From: CBDBJR01 sp965206445
GTDB lineage: Bacteria; Pseudomonadota; Gammaproteobacteria; Arenicellales; Poriferihabitantaceae
NCBI GenBank assembly: GCA_965206445.1
Contig: CBDBJR010000002.1
Coordinates: forward strand, 1,612,001-1,676,000
Reading direction: 5' to 3'
Length of the DNA stretch: 64,000 nucleotides
Each line of letters opens with the position of its first letter. Position 1 is the first letter of the stretch. Shown here in pieces: positions 62,440 through 64,000 of the stretch. A program made the position numbers and the translations under genes. Under the pieces are notes generated by a model. The model worked only from the letters and a program-made list of their open reading frames with translations. It ran no database searches and was not told the DNA's origin.

Positions 62440-63156
62440 ATGACGATATCGTTTGCTAATCGACGCGCTATCGTATTGGGCGGCAGCTCCGGCATCGGCC
62501 TGGCGGTGGCGCAGGATCTGACCCACTCGGGCTGTCAGGTAATTTGCGCCGGTCGCCGAAAACAAGCCGACCTGCCGCTGACGATGCCGCAGGGCACGGT
62601 CTATGAATCGGTTGACGTGTTGGACCGGGCTGCGTTATCGGCATTGTTTGAAAAATACGCGCCGTTTGATTTTCTGATCAATACCGCCACCGGTGGCCCG
62701 CGTACCAAAGGGCCGTTTTGTACGATGGAGCTGGATGATTTTCAGAATTCATTTGCCAAACTGTGGGGCTATGTCAATTCGGTCCGGCTGGGCGCGGCGT
62801 GTTTGACCCCGGATGGCGCGATTGTACTGATCAGCGGTTCACCGGCCCGCAAATGCGCCCCCGGGATGATTGCGATTTCCACCGTCGGCAATGCCGTGGA
62901 AGGGTTTGTCAGAGGCGTGGCGCCCGAGCTTGCGCCGCGGCGCATCAATGCGGTTTCGCCCGGTTTGATTGACACGCCGATGTTTGCCGTTGAGCAGACG
63001 CAAAGAGACGCTTTTTTTGACGCCGCGACCCGGAATAATGCCATTCCAAGAGCGGGCAAACCGAGTGAGATTTCTCAGGCGGTGTTGTTTCTGCTCGGCA
63101 ATACGTTTGTCACCGGCAGCGTGGTCGATGTTGACGGCGGTATTTTGCTGCCCTGA
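62440..63156 (+). CDS. Short-chain dehydrogenase/reductase with atypical active site
   Basis: 238 residues. The Rossmann cofactor motif GGSSGIGLA is at about 14-22, and NTATGGPRTKG is in place of the NNAG element. SGSPARKCAPG gives the catalytic serine region, and PRRINAVSPGLIDTPMF follows. The Tyr-x-x-x-Lys pair of ordinary SDRs is not seen: the stretch reads GMIAISTVGNAVEGFVRGVA. It may therefore not be a classical oxidoreductase, or belongs to an SDR branch with other residues. It closes the catabolic cluster, and its 3' end overlaps queG tail to tail by 82 bp. Confidence 0.8.
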   Translation: MTISFANRRAIVLGGSSGIGLAVAQDLTHSGCQVICAGRRKQADLPLTMPQGTVYESVDVLDRAALSALFEKYAPFDFLINTATGGPRTKGPFCTMELDDFQNSFAKLWGYVNSVRLGAACLTPDGAIVLISGSPARKCAPGMIAISTVGNAVEGFVRGVAPELAPRRINAVSPGLIDTPMFAVEQTQRDAFFDAATRNNAIPRAGKPSEISQAVLFLLGNTFVTGSVVDVDGGILLP

Positions 63157-64000
63157 CCATCCGGCTTCGACGATAGCCGCAAGGCCGGCCGGGATTGCGC
63201 AGTAGCCTGGTCGGTGTTGGCCGCCCGCCAATCGACGTGGTGTTGTGCCAGCGCCCAGTGGACGTGCTCGACGACGAGGGCCGATGGATGCGTCAAGCGG
63301 GCTTGCAGCGCTTGCAATACGGGCTCACTGGTGGGTGCGTTGCCCAAAGCGACGGCCACATTGCGCAGCCAGCGTATATGCCCGATGCGACGGATTGCCG
63401 AACCTTCTGTGCGCCGCATAAAAGTGGCTTCGTCCCAGCCAAACAGCGCCACCAGATTTTGATTGTCCAGCTGATGGCGCGGCTGAAAATCTTTTTCCGT
63501 GCTCAGTCTGGCATAGCGATTCCATGGGCAAACCAGCTGGCAATCGTCGCAGCCGTAAATTCGATTGCCGATTGCCTGTCGGTAGGCGAGCGGGATGCTG
63601 CCGTGCAGCTCAATGGTTAAATAAGAGATACACTTTCTGGCATCCAGCCGGTACGGCGCGACGATCGCCTGGGTTGGGCACACCGTCATGCAGGCGTCGC
63701 AACTGCCGCAATGCGACGTGACCGCCTTGTCGATGGGGAGCGGCAAATCGGTGTAAAGCTCACCAAGAAAGAACCAGGAGCCGCTTTTTTGGTTCAAAAT
63801 GTTGGTGTGCTTGCCCAGCCAGCCCTGCCCGGATTTCTGTGCCAGCGGTTTTTCCATCACCGGCGCGCTGTCGCAAAAAGCGCGGTAGCCAAAGCTGCCG
63901 ACTTCGGCGGTGATTTTATCCGCCAGTTTTTGTAATCTCGAGCGCATCAGCTTATGGTAATCCCGCCCCAGCGCATAGCGCGATACATAGCCTTTGTCCG
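63075..64000 (-). CDS. queG: Epoxyqueuosine reductase (5' end beyond window)
   Basis: The visible ~308 residues read in from the right edge (DKGYVSRYALGRDYHKLM...) and carry two ferredoxin-type 4Fe-4S motifs, SCDACMTVCPTQAI and YGCDDCQLVCPWNRYA, plus GWLGKHTNILNQKSGSWFFLGEL, all typical of QueG. It reduces epoxyqueuosine in tRNA to queuosine using cobalamin. A HEAT-like C-terminal part (RRIGHIRWLRNVAVALGN) follows. The last ~45 residues extend beyond the family end and overlap the SDR gene on the other strand by 82 bp. Confidence 0.93.
   Translation of the reverse strand, partial: DKGYVSRYALGRDYHKLMRSRLQKLADKITAEVGSFGYRAFCDSAPVMEKPLAQKSGQGWLGKHTNILNQKSGSWFFLGELYTDLPLPIDKAVTSHCGSCDACMTVCPTQAIVAPYRLDARKCISYLTIELHGSIPLAYRQAIGNRIYGCDDCQLVCPWNRYARLSTEKDFQPRHQLDNQNLVALFGWDEATFMRRTEGSAIRRIGHIRWLRNVAVALGNAPTSEPVLQALQARLTHPSALVVEHVHWALAQHHVDWRAANTDQATAQSRPALRLSSKPDGQGSKIPPSTSTTLPVTNVLPSRNNTA

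Overview
The window looks like chromosome from a G+C-rich gammaproteobacterium, probably marine. The evidence is the housekeeping gene content and order: rluD divergent from bamD, homodimeric aceE, parC, purC, dsbD, fxsA next to groESL, queG. Added to this are genes typical of marine heterotrophs: dmdA, a DoeA-like ectoine hydrolase, a non-pyrrolysine MttB homologue, a TauABC-like importer, a tripartite tricarboxylate transporter and a formyl-CoA:oxalate CoA-transferase. The species cannot be named from the sequence.

Layout. 1-3.8 kb is a leftward operon of an FMN 2-hydroxyacid dehydrogenase, a thiamine diphosphate (ThDP) enzyme, a 5-hydroxyisourate-hydrolase-like protein and DMSP demethylase (dmdA, cut by the window edge). 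4.1-8.5 kb has a MITE-like inverted repeat, a stand-alone aceE and a class V aminotransferase. 8.6-15.5 kb is an accessory, partly A+T-rich mosaic: two orphan membrane-anchored proteins, an IS5-type transposase remnant, an ankyrin-repeat protein, a secreted MORN plus ClpP-like protein, a duplicated 3' end of azlD, a coiled-coil protein and a protein with a 27-bp coding minisatellite. 15.5-33.6 kb is mostly core: azlCD, thrC, nadC, doeA-like, rluD, bamD, purC, parC, moaB, moaDE, a tlpA-like gene, dsbD, fxsA and CIRCE-controlled groESL. 33.9-43.7 kb has an mttB-like gene, a TauABC-type importer whose permease carries a large extra domain, a TPR glycosyltransferase gene broken by an in-frame TAG, a nitroreductase, a panB 5' fragment and a TauE/SafE exporter.

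43.8-51.8 kb is a defence island of visibly lower G+C. It holds a complete dndBCDE phosphorothioation operon and, divergent from it across 59 bp, a compact three-gene operon: a GIY-YIG nuclease-like protein, a second DGQHR (DndB-like) protein and a RelA/SpoT-type nucleotide synthetase. The usual restriction partners dndFGH are absent. I read the divergent cassette as a candidate, apparently unusual, effector or restriction arm coupled to DNA phosphorothioation; this is the main novelty of the window.

51.9-63.2 kb is a catabolic cluster running rightward: LysR regulator, AbgB-like M20 amidohydrolase, TctC-TctB-TctA transporter, ThDP lyase/decarboxylase, Frc, a formyl-tetrahydrofolate-hydrolase-like protein and an SDR. 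This gene set is consistent with uptake of an organic acid followed by one-carbon (formyl-CoA) chemistry. queG enters from the right edge on the other strand.
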